Source: an uncultured Bacteroidales bacterium
GTDB lineage: Bacteria; Bacteroidota; Bacteroidia; Bacteroidales; UBA932
Length of the DNA: 63,553 nucleotides
Reading direction: 5' to 3'
Assembly (NCBI GenBank): GCA_944323785.1
Contig: CALUTU010000013.1
Span: 1-63,553 of the forward strand
The notes under the pieces were generated by a model. It was given only the letters and a program-made list of their open reading frames with translations. It had not been told where the DNA came from and searched no databases. Each line of letters starts with the position of its first letter. Position 1 is the stretch's first letter. The position numbers were made by a program, and so were the translations under genes. Shown here piece after piece: positions 1-7,622 of this stretch.

Positions 1-162
1 AACATCGCCAACGGCCGTCTGAACAAGTTCTTCAAGGAGAATACCCTCGAGGAGCAGGAGTACCAGATGGGCGACGGTAAGACCTCAGTCAAGGCCGCTA
101 TCGCAGCCGTTGACAAGGATGCCAAGGTGACCGTCTTCAAGCGCATCTCCCTCGTAGACTAA
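1..162 (+). CDS. tsf: Elongation factor Ts, C-terminal end (partial)
   Basis: The reading frame is open from the first base and gives the last 53 residues of EF-Ts, the guanine nucleotide exchange factor for EF-Tu in translation. The stretch with NGRLNKFFKENTL followed by VTVFKRISLVD and a stop is the typical C-terminal core of the family in Bacteroidetes. The start and N-terminal UBA-like domain lie outside the window. A strong terminator follows 30 bases after the stop. Identification is by motif memory; no other family is likely. Confidence 0.93.
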   Translation, partial: NIANGRLNKFFKENTLEEQEYQMGDGKTSVKAAIAAVDKDAKVTVFKRISLVD

Positions 163-191
163 TCCCCCGCCCTTAAAGGGCAATCACATAG

Positions 192-231
192 AAAAGGCCG
201 GAAGGACATTGCGTCCCCTCCGGCCTTTTTG
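192..231. terminator. Rho-independent terminator, probably bidirectional
   Basis: An 11-bp stem (AAAAGGCCGGA paired with TCCGGCCTTTT) with an 18-nt loop ends in a T run on the plus strand and, read in reverse, also has a T run from the AAAA. It sits between the convergent tsf and the beta-propeller gene and can end both transcripts. Confidence 0.85.
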
Positions 232-289
232 TTTATCCCTCCACCGTACAGTCTTTCCCTCCGGGAAAGTGAACCGCATCCACGCAGTG

Positions 290-1468
290 TTACTTCAGGG
301 GGGCGAGCATCAGGATGTTGTTGCTCTCGGGGGTGAGGCCGTCGAGGATTTCCTGGATTCGGGCCTTGTTCTCCTCGGAGAGGTTGCCTTCTTTAAGAGC
401 GTTCTCCGCAACTTCGGTAAAGGTCTCCGGGTCAAGGACAGTGTACCAGTAGCCGCCGGTGAAGGATACGTAGTCGGTTTCTTTGGCCAGGTAGTCGTTG
501 TAGAATGTGGTTTTTATGCTCTCTCCCGTGCGCCGGTCGGTGATGACGTATTCGGGCTTGCCGGTGCTGAATCCCCATTCGGTCTGTACGGGGTAGCTTA
601 CACTGGTGATGAAGTGTCCGGGCAGCATGATATAGGAGTGGATGGGGGCATCCTCGTTGACGTTGAGGTTGTAGTCCTCGGATTCCACCTCCTTGGTGTG
701 GAAGTTTATAGTGTAGACCGGATTGACGGCACCCTCATTGATTACGTACAGTGAGTCCTGTCCGCCGCCCCAGGTTATGAGCGACAGGTCAAAGACTTCT
801 TCCACGTTGCCGCTACTCTCTATCTCATTACTGAATTCGGGTGTCATGGTCAGGTGGCCGGCCGGTATCTCCCAGAGTACATTGCCCTGCATGTCCTGCT
901 GCCATGCAATCACCGGCACCATATCCCTGAACGGCAGGGCGGCGACGGTTACTGTGCCGGCCTTCGAGTCTACCTGGAACTGTCCTTTGGGCACGCCGTA
1001 TTTCAGAGGAACCTCCTTTTTGAACTTGCCGGTAGCGATGTCGAAGCCCAGCAGAGTCTTGGTCTGCCAGGGCAGGAGCCATATCGTGCCGTCCTCCTCG
1101 TCTATCCTGGGAGAACCGTAGGTGTTGAGGTATTCGCCCGGGCCGCGTCCGATGGCCCCTACGTCACGGAGGAATTTGCCGGTCGCGCGGTCGTAGAGCT
1201 TGGCCGGGCCGCGCATGGATGCGCCGATGCAGATGTAGTGGTCGCTGAATGCGTAAGTGTAGCCGGTGGCGAATGCCTCGACCCTGCTGTCCAGGGCTAT
1301 GAACTCAGGCTCTCCTGCCAGTTCGGAGATATTCATTGCCGGGGCCTGGCTGACCCGGTTGAAATTGACGCTGATGAGTTCTCCGTCATTTTTCTGTCCA
1401 CATGCGGTTGCGATGACGGCGGCCGCTCCTGCGGCAATGGCTTTCAGTAAGTGCGATTTTGTTCTCAT
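290..1468 (-). CDS. Six-bladed beta-propeller lipoprotein
   Basis: A 392-residue protein with a lipoprotein signal peptide: hydrophobic stretch, then a lipobox ending IATAC with Cys at residue 23. The body carries the repeating propeller strands seen in the Bacteroidales 6-bladed beta-propeller (DUF4934-like) family, including the hallmark GAIGRGPGEYLN near residue 105 and repeated YDRATGKF-type strand pairs. The function of this family is not known; members are thought to be surface or periplasmic and may bind ligands. It is a single-gene unit with its own -7/-33 promoter and a shared terminator. No catalytic residues are recognised. Confidence 0.8.
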   Translation of the reverse strand: MRTKSHLLKAIAAGAAAVIATACGQKNDGELISVNFNRVSQAPAMNISELAGEPEFIALDSRVEAFATGYTYAFSDHYICIGASMRGPAKLYDRATGKFLRDVGAIGRGPGEYLNTYGSPRIDEEDGTIWLLPWQTKTLLGFDIATGKFKKEVPLKYGVPKGQFQVDSKAGTVTVAALPFRDMVPVIAWQQDMQGNVLWEIPAGHLTMTPEFSNEIESSGNVEEVFDLSLITWGGGQDSLYVINEGAVNPVYTINFHTKEVESEDYNLNVNEDAPIHSYIMLPGHFITSVSYPVQTEWGFSTGKPEYVITDRRTGESIKTTFYNDYLAKETDYVSFTGGYWYTVLDPETFTEVAENALKEGNLSEENKARIQEILDGLTPESNNILMLAPLK

Positions 1469-1496
1469 GGTACTTGAAGTTAGTGTTTTGCGCTGT

Positions 1497-1526
1497 CAAA
1501 GATATGAAAAAATCGATATAACCAAA
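1497..1526 (-). promoter_or_regulatory. Bacteroidetes-type promoter for the beta-propeller gene
   Basis: On the minus strand TATCTTTG (complement of 1497-1504) matches the TAnnTTTG -7 box, with TTTG at 1523-1526 18 bp further upstream. The start codon at 1468 would leave a leader of about 20-25 nt. Confidence 0.6.
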
Positions 1527-1587
1527 AAAAATAGTTGTATTTTCCCCGCATTCTAGATGCTTTCTTTCCTGCATTTCGCTACATCGC

Positions 1588-1625
1588 GAGAGTGTACCAC
1601 AGATGCTTGATAGTAGTACACTCTT
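1588..1625 (+). repeat. RAYT-associated inverted repeat, copy A
   Basis: Left arm GAGAGTGTAC (1588-1597), 18-nt loop, right arm GTACACTCTT (1616-1625). First of six units of the same 38-bp geometry around the transposase gene. Confidence 0.85.
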
Positions 1626-1671
1626 CGAGGGATTTTGCGGTATTTGCCCCAAATAGGAATGTTTTTACTAG

Positions 1672-1709
1672 GAGTGTGTACTATTTTTCAGAAAAGAAGG
1701 TACACTCTC
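1672..1709 (+). repeat. RAYT-associated inverted repeat, copy B
   Basis: Left arm GAGTGTGTAC (1672-1681), 18-nt loop, right arm GTACACTCTC (1700-1709). It lies 84 bp after copy A and just upstream of the transposase promoter. Confidence 0.85.
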
Positions 1710-1737
1710 CGAACTGAAACTTCGTAGAGCAAATAAA

Positions 1738-1769
1738 TTTGTTCTCCTCTCGGCTTCTTAGTATATTTG
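1738..1769 (+). promoter_or_regulatory. Promoter of the RAYT gene
   Basis: TTTG at 1738-1741 and a perfect TAnnTTTG box (TATATTTG) at 1762-1769, 20 bp apart, match the Bacteroidetes vegetative promoter. The box lies inside the longest possible open frame, which supports the downstream ATG at 1809 as the real start. Confidence 0.75.
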
Positions 1770-1808
1770 CAAAGACTTTCATTAAATGATTACAAGGAGG
1801 AGAGAGAC

Positions 1809-2735
1809 ATGGGCAGGAGATTGTATCATATCTGTTTTACCTCTCACAATGAGGTACTTTGCCGAAGTTATAAGGATTACTGCATGATGTTCAACTGCAT
1901 TGCACAGGCTGTGTTCAAGACTGGCAGCAGTCTGTTGGCTCATGCCATAATGTCTACGCACGTACACATGATTGCTGTATGTGCTGATCCGTCCAATCTG
2001 GTAATGCGGATAAGAACTTCGTATACACAGATGTTCAATCACCGTTACAAGCGCAAGGGAGCATTGGGGGACAAGGCTTTCTTCTGCAGTAAGCTTGAGG
2101 GACGGCGTCATATCGCAGCCGCGATAAGTTATGTCATACGCAATCCCTACCATCACGAAGTGTGCGCAAACCTTTACTCCTATCCGTTCTCTTCCGTCAA
2201 TCAGTATTTTAAGAATAAAATACAATCTTTTTCTCCCGTAACGGAAGCTGTGTTTCGAAGGAAAAAGTCGGATATTATCCGGATAAAAAATCATCTGCCC
2301 GATGACGTTGATGTTTTGAGGTCAACCGGCATGATCTCATATGACGATGTGGTAGACAGTGTTTTGGTAGAGGGTTATTTCGGATCGTACCGCGCTTTTC
2401 TGTTCGGTCTTAACCGTAATGACTATGAGCGATGGATGCGGGAGCAGGAGGAAGATGACGATGGTCTGCCGCCGGTTACGCTCGGAACTGTAGAGGCTTT
2501 TCTGCCGGATAGGGAGGTGCAGCTGATTTTGAAGCAGAATCAGCATTGGGTCAACGAGAAACGTGTTTCGGATATTGAGTTGTGCGATATTATAGACCAT
2601 CAGTGTGTACCGCGTTATGGGAAAGTCAGTTATGTACAGCTTTTCCATTCCGAGGTGGATGATGTGCGTCAGAGCCTTGCAGATGCGTTACGGGTATCGC
2701 AGGGGCAGTTGGAGAGGTGTTTGCCATATTCTTAG
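1809..2735 (+). mobile_element. REP-associated tyrosine transposase (RAYT, Y1/IS200-like family)
   Basis: Encodes a 308-residue single-strand DNA transposase of the Y1_Tnp fold. The HUH metal-binding motif is visible as STHVHM (His51-Val-His53), and the catalytic-tyrosine helix as ISYVIRNPY (Tyr108 the likely nucleophile). The start at ATG 1809 is chosen because AAGGAGG lies 8 bases before it and the promoter -7 box ends at 1769; a TTG at 1767 would extend the frame but lies within the promoter. The C-terminal half (about residues 170-308) goes beyond the minimal Y1 domain and ends in a helical segment that may bind DNA. In known RAYTs the enzyme cleaves hairpin REP sequences; here six 38-bp inverted repeats flank the gene, two upstream and four downstream. 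No terminal repeats of a classic insertion sequence are seen, so it is probably a domesticated or non-autonomous system rather than an IS. Confidence 0.85.
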
Positions 2736-2761
2736 TTTTGTTTTGTGGAGACTGATGATGC

Positions 2762-2799
2762 GGGAGTGTACCATTTCACCGAGATATCGGTACACCCTC
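2762..2799 (+). repeat. RAYT-associated inverted repeat, copy C
   Basis: Left arm GGGAGTGTAC (2762-2771), 18-nt loop, right arm GTACACCCTC (2790-2799). It begins 27 bp after the transposase stop and is the most degenerate copy. Confidence 0.8.
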
Positions 2800-2867
2800 G
2801 TAGAGGCTATCCTGTCTCGTCGCCTCCGCAACCCATTCTCGTCGGCATTTACATTTCCCCTTTCCAC

Positions 2868-2905
2868 GAGAGTGTACCACTAGGGTGGGAAAAGGGTACA
2901 CTCTC
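2868..2905 (+). repeat. RAYT-associated inverted repeat, copy D
   Basis: Perfect arms GAGAGTGTAC (2868-2877) and GTACACTCTC (2896-2905) around an 18-nt loop; 106 bp from copy C. Confidence 0.88.
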
Positions 2906-2961
2906 ATTTGGGAAATGGATGCTGTGCCGTTTGTAGTGGCTTGTGGATGGCTGGCAAGATG

Positions 2962-2999
2962 GAGAGTGTACGTGAAGCATGGGAAAATGGTACACTCTC
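2962..2999 (+). repeat. RAYT-associated inverted repeat, copy E
   Basis: Perfect arms GAGAGTGTAC (2962-2971) and GTACACTCTC (2990-2999) around an 18-nt loop; 94 bp from copy D. The loop ends with GGGAAAATG, like that of copy D. Confidence 0.88.
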
Positions 3000-3067
3000 G
3001 TGGGGAGGGGAGTAGGGTATGCTGCTGAGAAGTGCCTATGAGTGCGGTGCGTATAGAATCTATGGGT

Positions 3068-3105
3068 GAGGGTGTACGGATAATGTGGAGGAATGGTACA
3101 CTCTC
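3068..3105 (+). repeat. RAYT-associated inverted repeat, copy F
   Basis: Left arm GAGGGTGTAC (3068-3077; one G-T wobble), 18-nt loop, right arm GTACACTCTC (3096-3105); 106 bp from copy E. The DNA between the repeats from 2736 to 3230 holds no convincing gene. Confidence 0.85.
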
Positions 3106-3232
3106 CGATGGCAGAGGGTAGAATATGGAAACTTTGAAGGGGTGAAGACTAGGGAGGAAATTGGGCGGGAATCAGATGAGGGACGGAAAATAGGAAGAAA
3201 ACGGGAACGGAAACCTAATGTAGGGTAAATGA

Positions 3233-3266
3233 AAAAGACCGGGTCCGGGAAAGGACGCGGTCTTTT
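3233..3266 (-). terminator. Terminator downstream of kbl
   Basis: Inverted repeat AAAAGACCGGGTCC / GGACGCGGTCTTTT with one mismatch and a short loop; on the minus strand it lies 31 bases after the kbl stop and ends in a T run. Confidence 0.8.
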
Positions 3267-3297
3267 GTGGTTTTGTGTGTTGTGGAGCGGGCCGGGC

Positions 3298-4488
3298 TTA
3301 TTTCAGGACACCGAGTTCCTTGCCGATCTTGGTGAAGGCTGCAACGCATCTGTCGAGATGCTCCTTCTTGTGGCCGGCGGATACCTGAACGCGGATACGG
3401 GCCTGGTCCTTGGGCACTACGGGGTAGTAGAAGCCGGTTACGAAGATGCCCTCGTCCTGCAGGCGGGCTGCCATCTCCTGGGACAGCTTGGCGTCATACA
3501 GCATGACGGCGCAGATAGCTGACTCGGTGGGCTTGATGTCGAAGCCGGCGGTCTTCATCTTGCCGATGAAGTACTCGGTGTTCTCGTGCAGACGGTCCTG
3601 AAGTTCGTTGGACTCCTTCATCATATCGAACATGCGGATACCTGCGGCTGCAATCATGGGAGGTATGGAGTTGGAGAACAGATAAGGCCTTGACCTCTGG
3701 CGCAGCATGGCGATGATCTCCTTCTTACCGGTGGTGAATCCGCCGACGGAGCCGCCGAATGCCTTTCCGAGGGTGCCTGTGATGATCTCAATCTGGCCAC
3801 GGAGATTGTAGCGCTCTGTGACGCCGCGTCCGGTCTTGCCTACGACTCCGGCCGAGTGTGACTCATCCACCATGACCATGGCGTTGTACTTCTCGGCGAG
3901 GGCGTGGATCTTGTCCAGAGGACATACGTTGCCGTCCATCGAGAACACACCGTCGGTGACGATGATGCGGTGACGCTGGGCCTGAGCCTCCTGGAGGCAT
4001 TTCTCCAGCTCGGCCATGTCGGCGTTGGCGTAGCGGTATCTCTTGGCCTTGCACAGACGCACGCCGTCGATGATGGATGCGTGGTTGAGAGAGTCGGATA
4101 TGATGGCGTCCTGCTCGTTCAGAAGGGGCTCGAACACACCGCCGTTGGCATCGAAGCATGCGGCATAGAGGATGGTGTCCTCAGTGCCGAAGAACTCGGC
4201 GATCTTGGCCTCGAGGGTCTTCTGCAGGTCACCTGTACCGCAGATGAAGCGCACGCTGGCCATACCGTAGCCGTGGGTGTCAAGGGCTTCTTTGGCTGCG
4301 TTCACAAGCTCCTTGCTGTCGGCGAGGCCGAGGTAGTTGTTGGCGCAGAAGTTAAGAGCTTTGGTGCCGTCCTGGAGTGTGATCTCAGGACCCTGGGGAG
4401 TGACGATTACGCGCTCCTCCTTGTACAGACCGGCTTCCTTGATACTGTTCAGCTCGTTCTGAAGATAGGCTTGAAAATCTTTGTACAT
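3298..4488 (-). CDS. kbl: Glycine C-acetyltransferase (2-amino-3-ketobutyrate CoA ligase)
   Basis: A 396-residue PLP enzyme of the alpha-oxoamine synthase family that interconverts 2-amino-3-ketobutyrate plus CoA with glycine plus acetyl-CoA, in threonine breakdown. Family length and ends match. The substrate region NFCANNYLGLADS lies near residue 46, the PLP-contacting MVDESHSAG near 205, and the lysine that binds PLP in GTLGKAFGGS near 240. The family also holds KBL-like AONS and SPT enzymes, but the close match over the whole chain favours KBL. It stands alone: the usual partner, threonine dehydrogenase, is not next to it. It is divergent from a tetR gene 102 bp away, with a -7 box at 4513-4520. 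Confidence 0.92.
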   Translation of the reverse strand: MYKDFQAYLQNELNSIKEAGLYKEERVIVTPQGPEITLQDGTKALNFCANNYLGLADSKELVNAAKEALDTHGYGMASVRFICGTGDLQKTLEAKIAEFFGTEDTILYAACFDANGGVFEPLLNEQDAIISDSLNHASIIDGVRLCKAKRYRYANADMAELEKCLQEAQAQRHRIIVTDGVFSMDGNVCPLDKIHALAEKYNAMVMVDESHSAGVVGKTGRGVTERYNLRGQIEIITGTLGKAFGGSVGGFTTGKKEIIAMLRQRSRPYLFSNSIPPMIAAAGIRMFDMMKESNELQDRLHENTEYFIGKMKTAGFDIKPTESAICAVMLYDAKLSQEMAARLQDEGIFVTGFYYPVVPKDQARIRVQVSAGHKKEHLDRCVAAFTKIGKELGVLK

Positions 4489-4512
4489 AATGTTGCGTAT
4501 TTAGTTTGGACG

Positions 4513-4520
4513 CAAAGTTA
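4513..4520 (-). promoter_or_regulatory. -7 box of the kbl promoter
   Basis: The complement reads TAACTTTG (TAnnTTTG), 24 bp upstream of the kbl ATG. No clear TTTG at -33 was found, so the call rests on the -7 box and position. Confidence 0.5.
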
Positions 4521-4549
4521 GTAAATATGCCGTTCAGTTGTGATAAAAA

Positions 4550-4580
4550 TTTGGAAACTGCGGAAGTTTTTTTAGTTTTG
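4550..4580 (+). promoter_or_regulatory. Promoter of the tetR-efflux operon
   Basis: TTTG at 4550-4553 and TAGTTTTG at 4573-4580 with a 19-bp spacer match the Bacteroidetes consensus. The ATG is at 4591, so the leader is only a few bases. A TetR-type operator was looked for here; no clear palindrome was seen. Confidence 0.7.
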
Positions 4581-4590
4581 CAACCTGATT

Positions 4591-5214
4591 ATGACGAACA
4601 GGGAGCAAATACTGAGAAATACCTCCGCGCTTTTTCTGGAGCGTGGCTGCAAGTCGCTGACAATGGATGATGTGGCTTCGGCCAATGGTATGTCCAAGCG
4701 TACACTGTACGAGATGTTCCACGACAAGGCCGGGCTGTTGAGGGAATGTATACTTCTGATGCACAAGGGCAATATGGTCCGGATGGAAGAGGAACTCACA
4801 GGGGCGGACAATGTTCTCGAGTGGTTCATGCACTCGCTGGAGAACAAGGACGAGAAGCGCATGAGTTTCTATTATGACTTCTTTACGGAGGTCAAGCGGT
4901 ATTATCCGGAGGTGTTCATGAATGTGGTGCAGGATGTGAACAGATGGCACTGTGAACTGCTGGAGAGAGTAATCAGGCAGGGGCAGAAGGAAGGCCTGTT
5001 CATAATGGATATCCTGGACGCGCATCAGTTGTCCCTGCAGCTCTTCGAGCTTTCCGTGGCGGTTACGGACAGGGCGGTGCGCAATTATCTGGAGATCAAG
5101 CATGACCGTGGCTCGGACTGCCTGATGCTTTTCCTTATAAGAGGTATTGCTACGGAGAAGGGCCGGGAGTATATTGACGAATATCTGAAAAATAATAAAT
5201 CACTGTTACAATAA
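4591..5214 (+). CDS. TetR/AcrR family transcriptional regulator
   Basis: A 207-residue regulator with the TetR N-terminal helix-turn-helix: MTNREQILRNTSALFLERG, then TMDDVASANGMSKRTLYEMF as the recognition region (residues about 27-47). The C-terminal ligand domain is not recognisable by sequence. The stop overlaps the ATG of the next gene (TAATG), so it heads the operon with tolC, adaptor, RND pump and PG0541-like gene and most likely represses it in response to a pump substrate. This role is inferred from position. Confidence 0.88.
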   Translation: MTNREQILRNTSALFLERGCKSLTMDDVASANGMSKRTLYEMFHDKAGLLRECILLMHKGNMVRMEEELTGADNVLEWFMHSLENKDEKRMSFYYDFFTEVKRYYPEVFMNVVQDVNRWHCELLERVIRQGQKEGLFIMDILDAHQLSLQLFELSVAVTDRAVRNYLEIKHDRGSDCLMLFLIRGIATEKGREYIDEYLKNNKSLLQ

Positions 5215-6593
5215 TGAGAACACGATTGAAAACAACGGCAGTTGTGTGCTGCGTCTATGTTTTCGGGATGATTGCCGGCGCAGGGTCATTCAAGGCCGCC
5301 GCTCAACAGCCGTCAGTTCAGGATGCGGATACATCTTCTGTGATGTGTTTCACACTGGACGAGGCCATGGGCTACGCGCTGGAGCATAACTGGGACCTGC
5401 AGAACTCCTCGCTGGCCGTGCGTCAGGCGGAGGCTGACCGCTGGGGAGCGATTGCGACCATGCTTCCGCAAGTTAATGGAACATTGGACTATTCCAACTA
5501 CATGGGATATGAGATGGAGTTCGGTGAGACCGGGCTGGCCATAGCCATGCCGCCTTACGGCTCCATAGGAGTCAATGCGGCCATGTCGGTGAGCGGTGCG
5601 CAGATTATCAGTGCACTCATCGGCAAGTTGTCTATAGAAATGGCGGATGTCTCGCACCGTCAGTCACAGCAGGAGGTGGCCGAGCAGGTGCGTCTGCTGT
5701 ATTTTTCCGCTTTGGTCAGTACGCAGACGGTGGAGCTGCTCCGGCGCAACCTCGGCACAGTGCGCAAACTGCACGAATTTTCCCAGAAGTCGGTGGACGC
5801 GGGTGTTGCCGAGCAGGTGGACGCAGACCAGATTCTGGTACAGGTCTCCACTCTGGAAACTTCCATCAACGAGGCCGAGCGCGGACTTGAGATGATCTAC
5901 AACTCCATGCGCCTGCAGATGAACGTCGGTTTCGACAAGGAGATAGTCCTGACCCAGACTCTGGACGAGCTGATGGACGTGGAGCATTCGCTGGACCTGC
6001 TCTACGATGATTTTATCCTGGAGAACAATTTCTCCTATCAGCTGGCCCTGCAGAGCACCGAGCTGTACAAGAAGCAGAAAAACCTTGCGGGATGGGCCTA
6101 CGGACCTACCCTGAGCGCATTCTACCAGTACACGGGCAGGAAGTATTTCTCCGATGAGATGACCATGAACATGACCCCTCCGAACATGGTAGGCCTGACT
6201 CTGTCTATCCCCATATTCTCCTCGGGCCGCAACTATACTTCTTTCCAGAAGGCCAAACTGGATTATCAGAAGCAGCTCAACACCTTGGAGAACACCAAGA
6301 TGGCGCTGAACATCCAGCACCGTCAGCTCAAATACAACCTCTCCTCCGCCTATGAGCGTTATCAGACTCAGGTGAAGAACGTGGAGGTCTCCCAGGCCGT
6401 ATTTGACAACATAGGCAAGAAGTACGAGTTCGGACACGCATCCAGTCTGGATGTCACCAACGCCGCCACTACCCTCATCACGGCCCAGAGCACATACGTG
6501 CAGGCGGCCCTGGACTACGTGACGGCCCAGATAGAGCTGGAGAAACTCCTCAACAAGAATACTTACGGACAATCAACAAAGGAACAGAAATAA
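5214..6593 (+). CDS. TolC family outer-membrane efflux protein
   Basis: A 459-residue outer-membrane factor. An N-terminal signal peptide (hydrophobic residues about 8-30, ending in FKAAAQQ) is followed by two repeats of the TolC fold: FTLDEAMGYALEHNWDLQN near residue 47 and long coiled-coil helices, with the second repeat around residue 280. It forms the trimeric exit duct of the tripartite pump made with the next two genes. It overlaps tetR by one base and is followed after 9 bases by the adaptor. Confidence 0.9.
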   Translation: MRTRLKTTAVVCCVYVFGMIAGAGSFKAAAQQPSVQDADTSSVMCFTLDEAMGYALEHNWDLQNSSLAVRQAEADRWGAIATMLPQVNGTLDYSNYMGYEMEFGETGLAIAMPPYGSIGVNAAMSVSGAQIISALIGKLSIEMADVSHRQSQQEVAEQVRLLYFSALVSTQTVELLRRNLGTVRKLHEFSQKSVDAGVAEQVDADQILVQVSTLETSINEAERGLEMIYNSMRLQMNVGFDKEIVLTQTLDELMDVEHSLDLLYDDFILENNFSYQLALQSTELYKKQKNLAGWAYGPTLSAFYQYTGRKYFSDEMTMNMTPPNMVGLTLSIPIFSSGRNYTSFQKAKLDYQKQLNTLENTKMALNIQHRQLKYNLSSAYERYQTQVKNVEVSQAVFDNIGKKYEFGHASSLDVTNAATTLITAQSTYVQAALDYVTAQIELEKLLNKNTYGQSTKEQK

Positions 6594-6602
6594 GTTAAGG
6601 AT

Positions 6603-7610
6603 ATGAAAATAAAGGCAATCGCAATTATCACGGCTGTCGCTCTGCTGAGCGGCTGCGGAGCCAACACGGAAGATGCCTCGGAGGAGAGGGTGGAGCAGGT
6701 GCGTACCACTCCGCTCGCGTATCAGGAGGTGTCCAGGCAGATAGAGCTCTCCACGACTCTTCAGGGATATGAGGAGATGAATATCTCTCCGTCGCTTACG
6801 GGTATCATAGAGAAAATATACGTGGAGGTGGGAGACAGGGTGCGCAAGGGGGACACCTTGGTGAGGATGGACCAGAACCAGCTCAACACCACCCGTCTGG
6901 CATACGCCAATCTGCAGATAGAGATGAACCGCGTCCGGATGCTGCTGGAAAGCGAGGCCATCTCGCAGCAGACCTACGACCAGACCAAATTGAGCTTCGA
7001 CCAGACCGCCGAGTCCCTGCGCTTTCTGGAGGAGAACACATTTGTGCTCGCCCAGTACGACGGAGTCATCTCGGCCAAGAGCTACGAGGACGGGGAGCTG
7101 TACGCCGGAGCGCAGCCCATTCTCCGTCTGACCCAGATTAATGAACTGAAAGCCTATGTCAATGTCCCCGAGACTTATTTTCCCCTGGTCAAGAAAGGCA
7201 TGAAGGTCAATGTCTACTCCGATATCTATCCCGACAAGGTGTTCCCGGCTGCGATAGAGATAGTATATCCGACCATTGACCCTGCCTCGCATACATTTAC
7301 CCTCAAGCTGAGGATCCCCAACAGCAGCGAGCTGATTCGTCCGGGCATGTATGTCAGCACCGTGCTTGACCTGGGCCGGACCGAAGCTCTGGTGGTGCCT
7401 TATCAGGCGGTGCTCAGGCTCATCGGCTCCAACAACCGCTACGTCTTCGTGGACGAGGGCGGTGTGGCCAAGCGCGTATTCGTGAAGATAGGCGAGCGTC
7501 ACGACCAGACGATAGAGATATCCAGCGACAGCCTTAAGGTGGGCGATCCCATAGTGACTACCGGGCAGGCCAAGCTCGTGGACGGAGTCAGACTTAATGT
7601 GGTAAAATAA
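6603..7610 (+). CDS. Efflux RND transporter periplasmic adaptor subunit
   Basis: A 335-residue membrane fusion protein, anchored as a lipoprotein: lipobox LLSGC with Cys18. The order of parts fits the family: beta-barrel strand, lipoyl half-motif (KIYVEVGDRVRKGDTLVRMD near residue 80), a short alpha-hairpin, second lipoyl half (YDGVISAKSYEDGELY near 150), then barrel and membrane-proximal domains ending in GQAKLVDGVRLNVVK. It links the inner-membrane pump to the outer-membrane channel. Spacing to both neighbours is about 10 bases. Confidence 0.92.
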   Translation: MKIKAIAIITAVALLSGCGANTEDASEERVEQVRTTPLAYQEVSRQIELSTTLQGYEEMNISPSLTGIIEKIYVEVGDRVRKGDTLVRMDQNQLNTTRLAYANLQIEMNRVRMLLESEAISQQTYDQTKLSFDQTAESLRFLEENTFVLAQYDGVISAKSYEDGELYAGAQPILRLTQINELKAYVNVPETYFPLVKKGMKVNVYSDIYPDKVFPAAIEIVYPTIDPASHTFTLKLRIPNSSELIRPGMYVSTVLDLGRTEALVVPYQAVLRLIGSNNRYVFVDEGGVAKRVFVKIGERHDQTIEISSDSLKVGDPIVTTGQAKLVDGVRLNVVK

Positions 7611-7622
7611 AGACAGTCCGCG

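Noticed and set aside
209-1450. Open frames on the plus strand opposite the beta-propeller gene
   Set aside because: They mirror the codon pattern of the minus-strand lipoprotein gene, show no family motif and no promoter; shadows of a GC-rich gene.
3107-3230. tRNA or small RNA in the spacer after the last RAYT repeat
   Set aside because: No cloverleaf, no promoter box and no terminator on the plus strand; only purine-rich sequence.
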